A stretch of DNA of 64,000 nucleotides from Alkalihalobacterium alkalinitrilicum. GTDB lineage: Bacteria; Bacillota; Bacilli; Bacillales; Bacillaceae_F. This document shows positions 53,392 through 61,758 of the stretch, one piece after another (within the stretch, counting starts at the first letter, position 1; every line of letters starts with the position of its first letter). Under the pieces are notes generated by a model. The model was not told the DNA's origin, ran no database searches, and worked only from the letters and a program-made list of their open reading frames with translations. The stretch lies in assembly GCF_002019605.1 (NCBI RefSeq), contig NZ_KV917368.1, forward strand, positions 2,945,517-3,009,516, given 5' to 3'. The position numbers and the translations under genes are program-made.

Positions 53392-53922
53392 CTATGAAAT
53401 TTTTTCAATCGCACCTTCCATCTGAAGGAGTATTTCTTTTTTATCTAATCCCCCTCCATACCCTACCATTGCGCCATTACTACCGATTACGCGATGGCAC
53501 GGGATAATGATTGGAATTGGATTTTGGTTATTGGCTCCCCCGATTGCCCTTACAGCTTTAGGTGCACCAATCGCCTGCGCGATTTGCTTGTATGATCGCG
53601 TCTCTCCGTATCCTATGTTTCTAAGTGCTTCCCAAACCTTCTTTTGAAAACCTGTTCCATAAAGATCAATTGGCAGTTGAAAGTGGTTACGCTCACCTAG
53701 AAAATACTCTGTTAATTGCTCAATAGCAGGAGATATCTTTTCTTTATTATGTTCAAGTTCTCCTTTAATTCCTTGCTTTTTTAACCATGCCTTAAGGATC
53801 GGTAAACTAAATTCTGTTGAACCAAAGTGAATGTGGCAAATTCCTTGATCGGTTGCCGAAATTGTTAAAGTCCCAATTGGGCTATCCATTTCATCATAAT
53901 ACACCGTTGACTGAGCCGACAT
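53392..53922 (-). CDS. ogt: methylated-DNA--[protein]-cysteine S-methyltransferase (Ogt)
   Basis: Suicide repair of O6-methylguanine. 176 residues from ATG 53922, preceded by GGAAGGG. The N-terminal domain (YYDEMDSPIGTLTISAT) is followed by GTGFQKKVWEALRNIGYGET, the DNA-binding RAIGGANNQNPIPIIIPCHR with acceptor Cys, and GAMVGYGGGLDKKE. It follows queG on the same strand, 69 nt downstream, so co-transcription is possible. There is no Ada-type regulatory domain, so constitutive expression is more likely. Confidence 0.94.
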   Translation of the reverse strand: MSAQSTVYYDEMDSPIGTLTISATDQGICHIHFGSTEFSLPILKAWLKKQGIKGELEHNKEKISPAIEQLTEYFLGERNHFQLPIDLYGTGFQKKVWEALRNIGYGETRSYKQIAQAIGAPKAVRAIGGANNQNPIPIIIPCHRVIGSNGAMVGYGGGLDKKEILLQMEGAIEKIS

Positions 53923-53991
53923 GTTATCCCTTCCTTCCAACTCCAGTCTTGTACCTATCTTACTGAATAAATAAAATCTTTTCCACGGACG

Positions 53992-55131
53992 TTATGGCCC
54001 TTGAGCGATGATTTCAAGCCCTCTATTTATCTCACCTACAACATCCGTGTCTTTTTCTTGGTCTTTCGCATATTTTAGCTGTTTTTCTACAGATTTGCCA
54101 CCAATAATTGCTAAGGCCCATGCTGCGGTTCCACGAATAACAGGGCGTGGATCTTTCTTTAGTAGTTCAGTTAAAGGCTCAATTGCTTTTTCTTCTTTAA
54201 AGTGGGCTAACGCAATAATCGCATTTCGTTGAATGGGTTTTTTTCCTCTCCATGCTCCTGAAACATGACCAAACCGCTCTTTAAACTCTCGATTACTCAA
54301 TGATAACAATGGTAAAAGCAGTGGTTTAGCAATTTCGGGATCAGGTTCCATTTCACCATGGAGCCGAAAATCTTTTCCTCTATTCTCTGGACATACTTGT
54401 TGACATGTGTCACACCCATATAAACGATTTCCTAATTTTGTTCGAAACTGTTCAGGTAAAAAGCCTTTCGTTTGTGTGAGGTACGCAATGCACTTTTGAG
54501 AATTCAACTGGCCACCTTGAACGAGTGCACTTGTAGGGCAAGCATCGATACAGCGCTGACATGAACCGCACTGGTCTTCAAGTGGTTGATCTGGTGGAAA
54601 TGGAATCGATGTTATCATTTCCCCCAAATATACGTAGCTACCGAACTCAGGTGTAATAATTGCACAATTTTTACCACTCCAACCAATACCTGCTCTTTCA
54701 GCTACTGCTCGATCCGAAAGTTCACCTGTATCAACCATCGATTTCATATGAACATTAGGTACTTTCTCTAATATAAAATTTTCTAAGAGCTGTAATTTTT
54801 CTTTTAAAATGTGATGATAATCTTCCCCCCAGGATGCTCTACAAAAAGTCCCCCTTCTTTCACCTTTAATACTTTTTGGTGGATTTTGCATTTTAGAAGG
54901 ATATGCTAAGGCAATTGCAATAATTGATCTTGCTTCAGGAGTGATATATTTCGGATCAACCCGTTTCAGTAAATCTGGTTCCTCAAATCCTGATTCATAA
55001 CCTAATTCGCGGTGGGTAGTAAGTCTATCCTTTAATGTCAAAAATGGATTAGCACTAGTAAAGCCAATTTTATCTATTTCAATACTTTTACTATATGCAA
55101 TGATTTCATCTTTTAACTGGGCATATGCCAT
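53992..55131 (-). CDS. queG: epoxyqueuosine reductase QueG
   Basis: Last step of queuosine synthesis in tRNA, a cobalamin-dependent reduction of epoxyqueuosine. 379 residues from ATG 55131. The cobalamin-binding N-terminal half contains MVDTGELSDRAVAERAGIGW and GKNCAIITPEFGSYVYLGE. Two [4Fe-4S] motifs follow: CGSCQRCIDACP and CDTCQQVCPENRG. HEAT-like repeats at the end (NAIIALAHFKEEKAIEPLTE; VIRGTAAWALAIIGG) match the tRNA-binding extension of Bacillus QueG. Divergent from the B3/B4 gene. Confidence 0.94.
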   Translation of the reverse strand: MAYAQLKDEIIAYSKSIEIDKIGFTSANPFLTLKDRLTTHRELGYESGFEEPDLLKRVDPKYITPEARSIIAIALAYPSKMQNPPKSIKGERRGTFCRASWGEDYHHILKEKLQLLENFILEKVPNVHMKSMVDTGELSDRAVAERAGIGWSGKNCAIITPEFGSYVYLGEMITSIPFPPDQPLEDQCGSCQRCIDACPTSALVQGGQLNSQKCIAYLTQTKGFLPEQFRTKLGNRLYGCDTCQQVCPENRGKDFRLHGEMEPDPEIAKPLLLPLLSLSNREFKERFGHVSGAWRGKKPIQRNAIIALAHFKEEKAIEPLTELLKKDPRPVIRGTAAWALAIIGGKSVEKQLKYAKDQEKDTDVVGEINRGLEIIAQGP

Positions 55132-55208
55132 ATAAAAAACCCTTTCTTTCAAAGTTACATTAATTATATGCTACACTAAATGAAAACTAAAAATAAAGAG
55201 GTGTTCTT

Positions 55209-55886
55209 TTGGAAGATATGGTGCAGCTAACAATAGCTGATGAAGTTAAAAAACTTGTACCTCAATTCAAAATCGGTATGATTACGTATCAACCAATTGT
55301 CGTTTCAGACTCCCCGCAAATGTTAAAAGGAAGAATTCGTTTTTATCAGGAGGAAATGGTACTGCAACTTGAAGATAATGAACTTCATCAATACCCTTCA
55401 ATTGCTGAATGGCGAAAAACTTTTAAGATACTTAATATGGACCCTATAAGGTATCGGCCATCATCTGAAGCTCTCTTACGAAGGTTGAAAAAAGGGGAAT
55501 TTTTACCATCTATAAATTCAGCGGTCGATATAAATAATTTCTTGTCTTTACGTCATCAAATTCCAATCGGTATATATGATTTAGACCAGTTAAATGGACC
55601 TATTTCCATTGGAATTGGCACTAATAAAGATTATTACATAGGAATTAACGAAAAAAAAAACAATATGGAGGGAAAACTTTTATCTTCTGATAATAAAGGA
55701 CCTTTTGGTAGTCCGATCGTGGATTCAAAACGCTCCATCGTAACCGAAGAAACATCTCAAGCCCTTCACCTCATTTATCTTCAACCCTCAATGAAGGAAA
55801 GCGAATGTAAACTATTACTTCAGTCTGTTGGTGAAATGTTCACTCAAATTCATGGTGGTAACTTTCAACTTACAATCGTCACATAA
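55209..55886 (+). CDS. B3/B4 tRNA-binding domain protein (PheT-like)
   Basis: 225 residues matching the stand-alone B3/B4 domain of the phenylalanyl-tRNA synthetase beta chain. Visible segments are WRKTFKILNMDPIRYRPSSE, LRRLKKGEFLPSINSAVDIN, LSLRHQIPIGIYDLDQLNGP and the end ETSQALHLIYLQPS. Such proteins are presumed to edit or bind mischarged tRNA. TTG start with AGAGGTG upstream. It sits alone between queG (divergent) and dps. Confidence 0.88.
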   Translation: MEDMVQLTIADEVKKLVPQFKIGMITYQPIVVSDSPQMLKGRIRFYQEEMVLQLEDNELHQYPSIAEWRKTFKILNMDPIRYRPSSEALLRRLKKGEFLPSINSAVDINNFLSLRHQIPIGIYDLDQLNGPISIGIGTNKDYYIGINEKKNNMEGKLLSSDNKGPFGSPIVDSKRSIVTEETSQALHLIYLQPSMKESECKLLLQSVGEMFTQIHGGNFQLTIVT

Positions 55887-55921
55887 TTGGAATATATTTC
55901 ACGAAAAGGTCACTAAAACTG

Positions 55922-55947
55922 GTTTATTTATAAGCTAACATGGGAAT
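55922..55947 (+). promoter_or_regulatory. candidate sigma-B promoter of dps
   Basis: GTTTAT (55922-55927), 14-base spacer, GGGAAT (55942-55947), one mismatch in each hexamer from GTTTAA...GGGTAT. The position, 38 bases before the ATG, is right for the gene. Confidence 0.5.
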
Positions 55948-55985
55948 TAGTAAAGTGTGAAGATAATTGAAAGGATGATGATTGA

Positions 55986-56426
55986 ATGAGTCAAGAAAAA
56001 GTATCTATAATTCTGAATAAGCAAATCGCAAACTGGAGTGTACTGTTCGTTAAACTTCACAATTACCACTGGTATGTTAAAGGACCACAATTTTTCACTC
56101 TTCATGCCAAGTTCGAAGAGTTCTATAATGAAGCAGCACTTCATATTGACGAGCTAGCTGAACGATTGTTAGCTCTAAGAGGACAGCCTGTAGCAACAAT
56201 GAAAGAATACTTAGAAACTGCTTCTGTTTCTGAAGCAACTGGAAATGAAACAGCTGATGAAATGGTGTCTTCAATTATTCAAGATTTTGATACGTTAATT
56301 GAGGAATTAAAAGAAGGTATGGAAGCAGCAGACACACTTGGTGATGAAACGACTGCAGATATGCTTCTTGCGATTCACCAATCATTAGAGAAACACAACT
56401 GGATGTTACGTTCTTTCTTAAAATAA
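55986..56426 (+). CDS. dps: Dps-family ferritin-like DNA-protection protein
   Basis: 146 residues. The inter-subunit ferroxidase ligands His28, His40, Asp55 and Glu59 are in place ([33 protein letters not shown]). The protein oxidises and stores iron, using peroxide, and protects DNA in starvation or stress. B. subtilis has two such genes; this one resembles sigma-B-dependent Dps more than PerR-controlled MrgA, as there is a sigma-B-like promoter and no PerR box that I can find. GAAAGGATG is the ribosome site. Confidence 0.93.
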   Translation: MSQEKVSIILNKQIANWSVLFVKLHNYHWYVKGPQFFTLHAKFEEFYNEAALHIDELAERLLALRGQPVATMKEYLETASVSEATGNETADEMVSSIIQDFDTLIEELKEGMEAADTLGDETTADMLLAIHQSLEKHNWMLRSFLK

Positions 56427-56442
56427 TATTCTCACCTAGTAA

Positions 56443-56481
56443 AAATCTGGTCCTCATTTTATAGAAGGACCAGATTTTTTT
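56443..56481 (+). terminator. intrinsic terminator of dps
   Basis: AATCTGGTCCT / AGGACCAGATT (11 bp), 11-nt loop, six T residues. Confidence 0.92.
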
Positions 56482-56843
56482 ACATCTTCACATTTTGCTT
56501 TTTATCACCAATAATAAAAGGGATATTCATAAATTTGTACAGTTCCCCAGGTAAAATAAACGTACTCATCGCAATATGAGCTTCTTTGATCATTTGACTG
56601 TAATTTTTTGCTCAGTTCATCTTCATAAAGGTTACCTAGAGGTAACAAAGTAAAAAAACTAGTCCATCTTTAGTTGTTAGGTAGTGCAACTGGTAATTCA
56701 ATCGTATACGCATGATACTGATTTTCATATACTAACTTTTCCATCTCCTGCTCCATTACTTCCTCTACTTGATTTTGTAAGGTATCTCCTTGTGTTGTTT
56801 CTTGTTCTACTTCAATTGTGAGTAAATCTATTAATTTTCCCAT
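56480..56843 (-). pseudogene. region with two decayed or doubtful minus-strand reading frames
   Basis: In the 581-nt gap 56427-57007 two minus-strand frames can be read. 56670-56843 would encode 57 acidic residues (MGKLIDLLTIEVEQE...ENQYHAYTIELPVALPNN), and 56480-56593 would encode 37 residues (MIKEAHIAMSTFILPGELYK...) that continue upstream through a TGA. Neither has a ribosome binding site and I recognise neither family. The second runs into the dps terminator. The codon texture looks protein-like, so a degraded gene is plausible. Confidence 0.3.
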
Positions 56844-56909
56844 AATTTTATATCATTTTTGTTGGTTATTCAGTTTCGCGTAACAGGTCTTACATATTGG
56901 AGTAATTTG

Positions 56910-56926
56910 TGTAAAGTATTTGTTAA
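56910..56926 (+). promoter_or_regulatory. WalR binding site upstream of the yocH-like gene
   Basis: TGTAAA-GTATT-TGTTAA fits the WalR consensus TGTWAH-N5-TGTWAH exactly. A TATCAT -10 with a weak -35 lies about 35-45 bases downstream, so the site is placed for activation. Confidence 0.72.
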
Positions 56927-57007
56927 CAGCTTGTTCTTTGTCTGACCACTTTTTGTGCTATCATAAAAACCACTTAAAGTATTTACAGAAAAAAATGGAG
57001 GTAGCAT

Positions 57008-57871
57008 ATGAAGAAAAGTTTCATTTCTTTAATGACTGTAGCTGCAGTTTGCGGAACATTTAGTGGAGGGGCTCATATTTCTGCTAAAGAAGTTACCGTT
57101 GAAAAAGGAGATACATTATGGGGAATTGCACAAGAGAATAATATATTAGTAGATGACTTAAAAGAATGGAACAACCTATCAAGTCACCTTATCTACCCTG
57201 ATGACCAGTTAAAAGTGGCGCTCACAGAGGAATACCTTATTGAAAAAGGGGATACATTGTCATATATTGTTGAAAAATATGAAGGAGTTACTTTAAAAGA
57301 GTTACAGGAGTGGAACCAGTTAGAAGATCCAGACCTTATTAAATCAGGCGATACGCTAACGATTTATGTAAAAGGCGCCCCTTATAATAAAAAAATCGTG
57401 ACTACTTCTCTAGAAACAAATGAAAACCAATCTATAGAAGAGAGTAATGTAAAAGTAAACGAACAAGGTGAAACAAAAAGCACTACCAATGAAAAACCAA
57501 TTGTTCAAGAACAAGAAGCTTCAGCAGCTGTGGACGAGCCTATTAAAAGTCAAGAAGATACAAAAGAAGATACTGACGTAGCTATGGAGTTGACAATGAC
57601 TGCTACAGCATACACCGCATCTTGTGATGGGTGTTCAGGTATTACAGCAACGGGGATTAATTTAATCGATAACCCTGATAAAAAAGTCATCTCAGTTGAC
57701 CCCGATGTCATCCCATTAGGGTCAAAAGTTTACGTTGAGGGTTACGGTAATGCCATCGCAGGTGATACTGGCGGTGCCATTCAAGGAAACAAAATTGATA
57801 TTTTCATTCCAAACAAGCAAGATGCAATCAATTGGGGAGTACAAGAGGTTAAGGTTAAAGTATTTAACTAA
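57008..57871 (+). CDS. yocH: secreted cell-wall protein with two LysM and a 3D domain (YocH-like)
   Basis: 287 residues. The signal peptide ends near HISA-KE. Two LysM modules follow (VEKGDTLWGIAQENNI at about 31-70; IEKGDTLSYIVEKYEG at about 77-120), then a Glu/Thr-rich linker. The C-terminal 3D domain has MTATAYTASCDGCSG-type opening, VISVDPDVIPLGSKVYVEGY and AIAGDTGGAIQGNKIDIF, with the three Asp residues of MltA-like lytic enzymes. It probably cleaves peptidoglycan during growth. B. subtilis yocH is activated by WalRK, and a perfect WalR box lies upstream here. Confidence 0.9.
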   Translation: MKKSFISLMTVAAVCGTFSGGAHISAKEVTVEKGDTLWGIAQENNILVDDLKEWNNLSSHLIYPDDQLKVALTEEYLIEKGDTLSYIVEKYEGVTLKELQEWNQLEDPDLIKSGDTLTIYVKGAPYNKKIVTTSLETNENQSIEESNVKVNEQGETKSTTNEKPIVQEQEASAAVDEPIKSQEDTKEDTDVAMELTMTATAYTASCDGCSGITATGINLIDNPDKKVISVDPDVIPLGSKVYVEGYGNAIAGDTGGAIQGNKIDIFIPNKQDAINWGVQEVKVKVFN

Positions 57872-57874
57872 AAT

Positions 57875-57911
57875 AAAACTACCATGTCAACTACGATATG
57901 GTAGTTTTTCT
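57875..57911 (+). terminator. intrinsic terminator of the yocH-like gene
   Basis: AAAACTACCAT / ATGGTAGTTTT, 11-bp stem, 12-nt loop, T-run. Confidence 0.92.
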
Positions 57912-58068
57912 TTAGTTTAAACCTCTACTTCAACTGTCCATTTTTCCAAAATATGAAACTCTTGTAAGCTACTGAGCATATAATATCAATATTATAGATG
58001 ATACTGTTCTTTATTATCAGTTTTGAGCGTACTCATGATTTAAACGAGAGAGGATGGTGGGATAAATA

Positions 58069-58242
58069 ATGATGAGTACACCGTTTTACTGTAACCAGTG
58101 CGGGAGAGACTTAATAGCTGAAGATCATAAAAATAGCGGCGATTTTTGTAATCATTGCAAGAACAAAACAGAAACTCAGATTGAAAATAGTACTTATAAA
58201 GGACTATTAGGTGAGTCAACATGGTGGAAGGAGCGCAAATAA
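58069..58242 (+). CDS. 57-residue zinc-ribbon-like protein
   Basis: Starts at ATG 58069 (or 58072) after GGTGGGAT. It has four cysteines in two CxxC pairs (FYCNQCGRDL and DFCNHCKNKT) 16 residues apart, a compact zinc-ribbon pattern, then a polar tail ending WWKERK. A terminator hairpin overlaps the stop codon, which supports a real transcription unit. Such mini-ribbons are common as predicted regulators or cofactors. No family is recognised. Confidence 0.7.
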   Translation: MMSTPFYCNQCGRDLIAEDHKNSGDFCNHCKNKTETQIENSTYKGLLGESTWWKERK

Positions 58243-58256
58243 TGCGCTTTTTTTCT
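58231..58256 (+). terminator. terminator overlapping the zinc-ribbon gene stop
   Basis: AGCGCA / TGCGCT stem, five-base loop containing the TAA, then seven T residues. Confidence 0.85.
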
Positions 58257-58328
58257 GAAATTTTTTTTCCATAAGGATGAACAACCTCCCGTTAAACAAA
58301 TAATTTAACGAGAGGCCAACCACTACCA

Positions 58329-59936
58329 TTATCCTTCAATGTCACGTTTATTGTACCCCCAGAAACCGAGGAAAACGAAAATGACTGCAATACTTGTTAA
58401 GATGAAAATGTTCAAAATTCCAACTTCCTCTATTGGATATTGTGGAATATGACCAAATGGCGATAGCTTCCCCATCCATTCGGGGAATTGAAGTAAGCCA
58501 CCTAAATAGACTACAAAGAACGAATATCCTAGATACAACCAAGTAATGCTTGTCAGCTGTGGGAAGTAACCAATCAAAAACACAGCTACTCCAATCATGA
58601 GCCATATCGCTGGCAAATAAATCAGGCCAGCATTAAATATGGTAGAAAATGATATAGCGCTTTCCATTACAGATTCAGCTGCAAACCATAAACCAACCAA
58701 TGATAGCAACAACATGAAGGTCCCAAAGATAATGGAAACTAAAAAATAACTCCCAATTAACTTTGTACGAGAAACTGCTCTTGCTACTAAATGTTCTGTC
58801 ATATTCTTCTTTTCTTCGCTTCTTAGCTTTATCATAAAGAGTAGCGCTGGAACGGTACAAAGCATAGCAATAACAGACATTAACATTGGTAAAAATTGAT
58901 CAATTAAAGAAAGTCCTTCTACTGGTGTTAAAAATTCAGCTAACATTTCATTACTTGCAAAAAATGACTCTAAATCTCCAAATACAGAACCGTAGGATGC
59001 TCCTAAAATAAACATACCAATCGCCCAGGCAATAATAGCTGTACGTTGTAACCGAATAGCTAAGCCAAATGGATTTTTCAGAAAGCGTGATGCGTGTATT
59101 TTACCTGGCTTTGCTGTGAAAAATCCTGCTCCTAGATCACGGATCGTATTTAAATATAAAGCAACGATCATTAAAATAAATGCGGCAACCATCGTTAAAA
59201 CAATCGGCCACCAATAATTATTAACATACACTTCTGTTCCTAAAATCCACCCTAGCGGTGAAAACCAAGAAAGGGTTTCATTACTAACATCTCCTACAGC
59301 ACGGATTAAATAAGATACACCTAACACCGTAAAGGAATATCCTATCGCTCCTCGCGAATTTTCTGAAGCTTGAGCAAACAATGCTGTGACACTCATGAAG
59401 AAAATACCCGTTGCTCCTAAAGCAGCTCCATATAATAAAGAACCTTGAAGATCTATACTTTCTATTTGTAAAGCAAACAATCCAAAACCAACGATGATAG
59501 CTAAAAGTATATTCATAATACACATCACGATCATTGATGAACTAACATTCGCTAACCTTCCCACAGGTAAAGAACGAATGAGTTCAATCCGACCTTCTTC
59601 TTCATCAGCACGAGTATGACGAGTAACAAGTAAGATATTCATAATCGCCACAGTGATCGCTGTGAATAGCAACATTTGATGAGCCATCATGGCTCCTGCA
59701 GTGTAATTATCTAACCCATATCCAGGTCCAACCATAGCAGTCATTGCTGGGTTTCTCATCGTCTCAGCAATCGCTTGTCGTTCTTGTTCCGACTGATATA
59801 AACCTGTGAAGGAAGAAGCCGTAATAATAGTTATTAGACTTATCGCCGGTAACCAAATTGAAAGACGAATTCGATCACTTCTTACAATAAATCGAGACAA
59901 ACTTCCCGTATGATTATAAAGAGGCTTCCACATCAT
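58329..59936 (-). CDS. ABC transporter permease (ABC-2, antibiotic exporter-like)
   Basis: 535 residues with about 12 membrane helices in two halves, each beginning with a cytosolic stretch (SRFIVRSDRIRLSIWLPAIS; NPFGLAIRLQRTAIIAWAIG). It contains the loops TRADEEEGRIELIRSLPVGR and RSEEKKNMTEHLVARAVSRT typical of the tetronasin/antibiotic exporter permeases. The start codon overlaps the ATPase stop (ATGA), so the two are translationally coupled. It probably exports a hydrophobic compound. Confidence 0.88.
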   Translation of the reverse strand: MMWKPLYNHTGSLSRFIVRSDRIRLSIWLPAISLITIITASSFTGLYQSEQERQAIAETMRNPAMTAMVGPGYGLDNYTAGAMMAHQMLLFTAITVAIMNILLVTRHTRADEEEGRIELIRSLPVGRLANVSSSMIVMCIMNILLAIIVGFGLFALQIESIDLQGSLLYGAALGATGIFFMSVTALFAQASENSRGAIGYSFTVLGVSYLIRAVGDVSNETLSWFSPLGWILGTEVYVNNYWWPIVLTMVAAFILMIVALYLNTIRDLGAGFFTAKPGKIHASRFLKNPFGLAIRLQRTAIIAWAIGMFILGASYGSVFGDLESFFASNEMLAEFLTPVEGLSLIDQFLPMLMSVIAMLCTVPALLFMIKLRSEEKKNMTEHLVARAVSRTKLIGSYFLVSIIFGTFMLLLSLVGLWFAAESVMESAISFSTIFNAGLIYLPAIWLMIGVAVFLIGYFPQLTSITWLYLGYSFFVVYLGGLLQFPEWMGKLSPFGHIPQYPIEEVGILNIFILTSIAVIFVFLGFWGYNKRDIEG

Positions 59937-60850
59937 TCGGCCCCTCCTACTCCTGTTTTAGAAGAATGATTCTCTCCTTCATAATGACGCATAAATAATT
60001 CTTCTAATGTAGGTGGTGAGCTTTCTAGCTTCACTATTCCAAGCTGACTAACATATCTCATGACTTCATCCAACTCATCTGCATCCACTTGAAATGAAAA
60101 TGACTCGTCTTTTATTTCTATATCATGAACACCTTTAAATTCACTTAATGCTGTCATCGGTTGTTTCGTCTCCACGAGTAAATTTATTCTTGTTAAATGA
60201 CGTAGCTCTTGCAATGTACCAGACTCGATTACTTTGCCTTCCCGAATAATTCCAACTTTATCACACAGCTTTTCTACTTCAGATAAAATATGACTAGAAA
60301 GCAAGACACTTTTCCCAGCTTGTTTGGCCTCATTCACACAATCTTGAAATATTTTCTCCATTAAAGGATCCAGACCTGAAGTCGGCTCATCAAAAATGTA
60401 CAGATCGGCATCCGCTAGAAATGCAGCCACTAAGGCAACCTTTTGCCGATTACCTTTAGAATACGTACGGCACTTTTTCGATGGATCTAGTTTAAACATT
60501 TCGATTAATTCTTCACGTCGAATAGAATGATGCGTCCCTCGTAGTTTCATAAATAAATCAATAACTTCCCCACCAGTTAAATTGGGCCATAGATTTACAT
60601 CTCCAGGTACATACGCAATTCGTTTATGAATTTCGACCGCATCTTTCCAAGCATCCTTTCCAAAGATTTCAACTTTCCCCTCAGTCGCCTTCAAAATACC
60701 TAGTAGAACACGAATAGCCGTTGACTTCCCTGCCCCATTTGGTCCAATAAAGCCGTATATTTCTCCTTTATTGACCTCCAAATTAACACCGTCTAATGCT
60801 TTAAATTTTCCAAACGTTTTTGTTAAATTGGATGCTTTTAGTATAGTCAT
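59933..60850 (-). CDS. ABC transporter ATP-binding protein
   Basis: 305 residues. Walker A GPNGAGKST is near residue 37, the Q-loop region follows, then the signature YSKGNRQKVALVAAFLADAD and Walker B LYIFDEPTSGLDP with H-loop LLSSHILSEVEKL. A C-terminal extension of about 85 residues follows, as in drug and antibiotic exporters. It is coupled to the permease gene downstream. The divergent TetR regulator and shared operator region suggest that the pump is induced by its substrate. Confidence 0.92.
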   Translation of the reverse strand: MTILKASNLTKTFGKFKALDGVNLEVNKGEIYGFIGPNGAGKSTAIRVLLGILKATEGKVEIFGKDAWKDAVEIHKRIAYVPGDVNLWPNLTGGEVIDLFMKLRGTHHSIRREELIEMFKLDPSKKCRTYSKGNRQKVALVAAFLADADLYIFDEPTSGLDPLMEKIFQDCVNEAKQAGKSVLLSSHILSEVEKLCDKVGIIREGKVIESGTLQELRHLTRINLLVETKQPMTALSEFKGVHDIEIKDESFSFQVDADELDEVMRYVSQLGIVKLESSPPTLEELFMRHYEGENHSSKTGVGGAE

Positions 60851-60913
60851 GACGTCCTCCTCTTATATTCCACCTTACTTTTACCATTCTTTAACTACAA
60901 ACTTTAAATTTAA

Positions 60914-60984
60914 ATTATGAAATTTTTTCACTTATATATTTCATAATATATATTAATATTAAACTTTACAACTAGTTATGAAAT
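60914..60984. promoter_or_regulatory. candidate TetR operators between the divergent pump and regulator genes
   Basis: ATTATGAAAT (60914-60923) and ATTTCATAAT (60938-60947) are perfect 10-base inverted arms. A third TTATGAAAT half-site is at 60976-60984. All lie in the 188-nt region where both promoters must be. Confidence 0.55.
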
Positions 60985-61038
60985 ATTTTATTTGTTTTAT
61001 TACATATCTTTTATTAAACTAACAGTGAGGTGACAGAA

Positions 61039-61626
61039 ATGGACGGATTTCAAAGGCGTAGAGAACAGAAGAAAAAAGATATACTAGAAGCAGCCACAGT
61101 TCTATTTATGGAGCACGGAATTCAAAAAGTTTCGATTTCAGAAATTGCGAAAGAAGCAAGCGTTTCACAAGTTACAATATATAATTATTTTGAAAGCAAG
61201 CATAACTTAATTCATGATACGTTTCTTTATTATGTTAATAAGGCTGTCACTGATTTTGAAGAAGTAATTCATAGTGATGTTCCTTTCCCTGATAAAATCA
61301 AGAAAATTATTTTTAATAAAAAAGAAGTAGCAAATCATATCCATGAAGAATTTTATCAATACTTAATGAAAGAAAACTCAGCTGAGGGGAATTTTATCGA
61401 GAAGATTTACGTAGAAAAAGTAATCCCTTACTTCAAACAACTATTCGAAGATGGAAAAAACCAAGGATTTGTTGATCCAAATTTATCAGAAGAAGCGATT
61501 TTATTTTATATTAAAATGCTAAAAGATTATATCCAACAAGAAACCGTCTACCAAAAAGTCTTGCCACTAACGGAAGATATAACGAACATTTTCTTCTATG
61601 GAATTTGTGGAAAAAAAGATGAATGA
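61039..61626 (+). CDS. TetR/AcrR-family transcriptional regulator
   Basis: 195 residues from ATG 61039 (AGGTGA upstream; an in-frame GTG at 61030 overlaps that site). The N-terminal helix-turn-helix reads ISEIAKEASVSQVTIYNYFE, preceded by ILEAATVLFMEHGIQKVS. The C-terminal ligand domain is unrelated to named subgroups as far as I can see. It is divergent from the ABC exporter, so it probably represses that pump and itself through the intervening inverted repeats. Confidence 0.9.
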   Translation: MDGFQRRREQKKKDILEAATVLFMEHGIQKVSISEIAKEASVSQVTIYNYFESKHNLIHDTFLYYVNKAVTDFEEVIHSDVPFPDKIKKIIFNKKEVANHIHEEFYQYLMKENSAEGNFIEKIYVEKVIPYFKQLFEDGKNQGFVDPNLSEEAILFYIKMLKDYIQQETVYQKVLPLTEDITNIFFYGICGKKDE

Positions 61627-61714
61627 TCCGTATAAAACATTGTTATATAAAACAATAGAATTACCTAATCTCCCAAATTTTCTTTTTTTAAATCTCAACA
61701 TAATTTTCATATAA

Positions 61715-61750
61715 CAAAAAAGCATAACCTCTTTATCATAGAGGTTACGC
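61715..61750 (-). terminator. intrinsic terminator of the class II aldolase gene
   Basis: AACCTCT / AGAGGTT stem, seven-base loop, followed on the minus strand by ATGC and six T residues. Confidence 0.8.
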
Positions 61751-61758
61751 CATAGTGC

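Noticed and set aside
55887-55985. PerR box in front of dps
   Set aside because: No TTATAAT-N-ATTATAA-like element could be seen; the sigma-B pattern fits better.
58348-59523. Additional minus-strand frames inside the ABC permease gene
   Set aside because: They are out-of-frame shadows, rich in Cys, Trp and Ser and without starts in good context.
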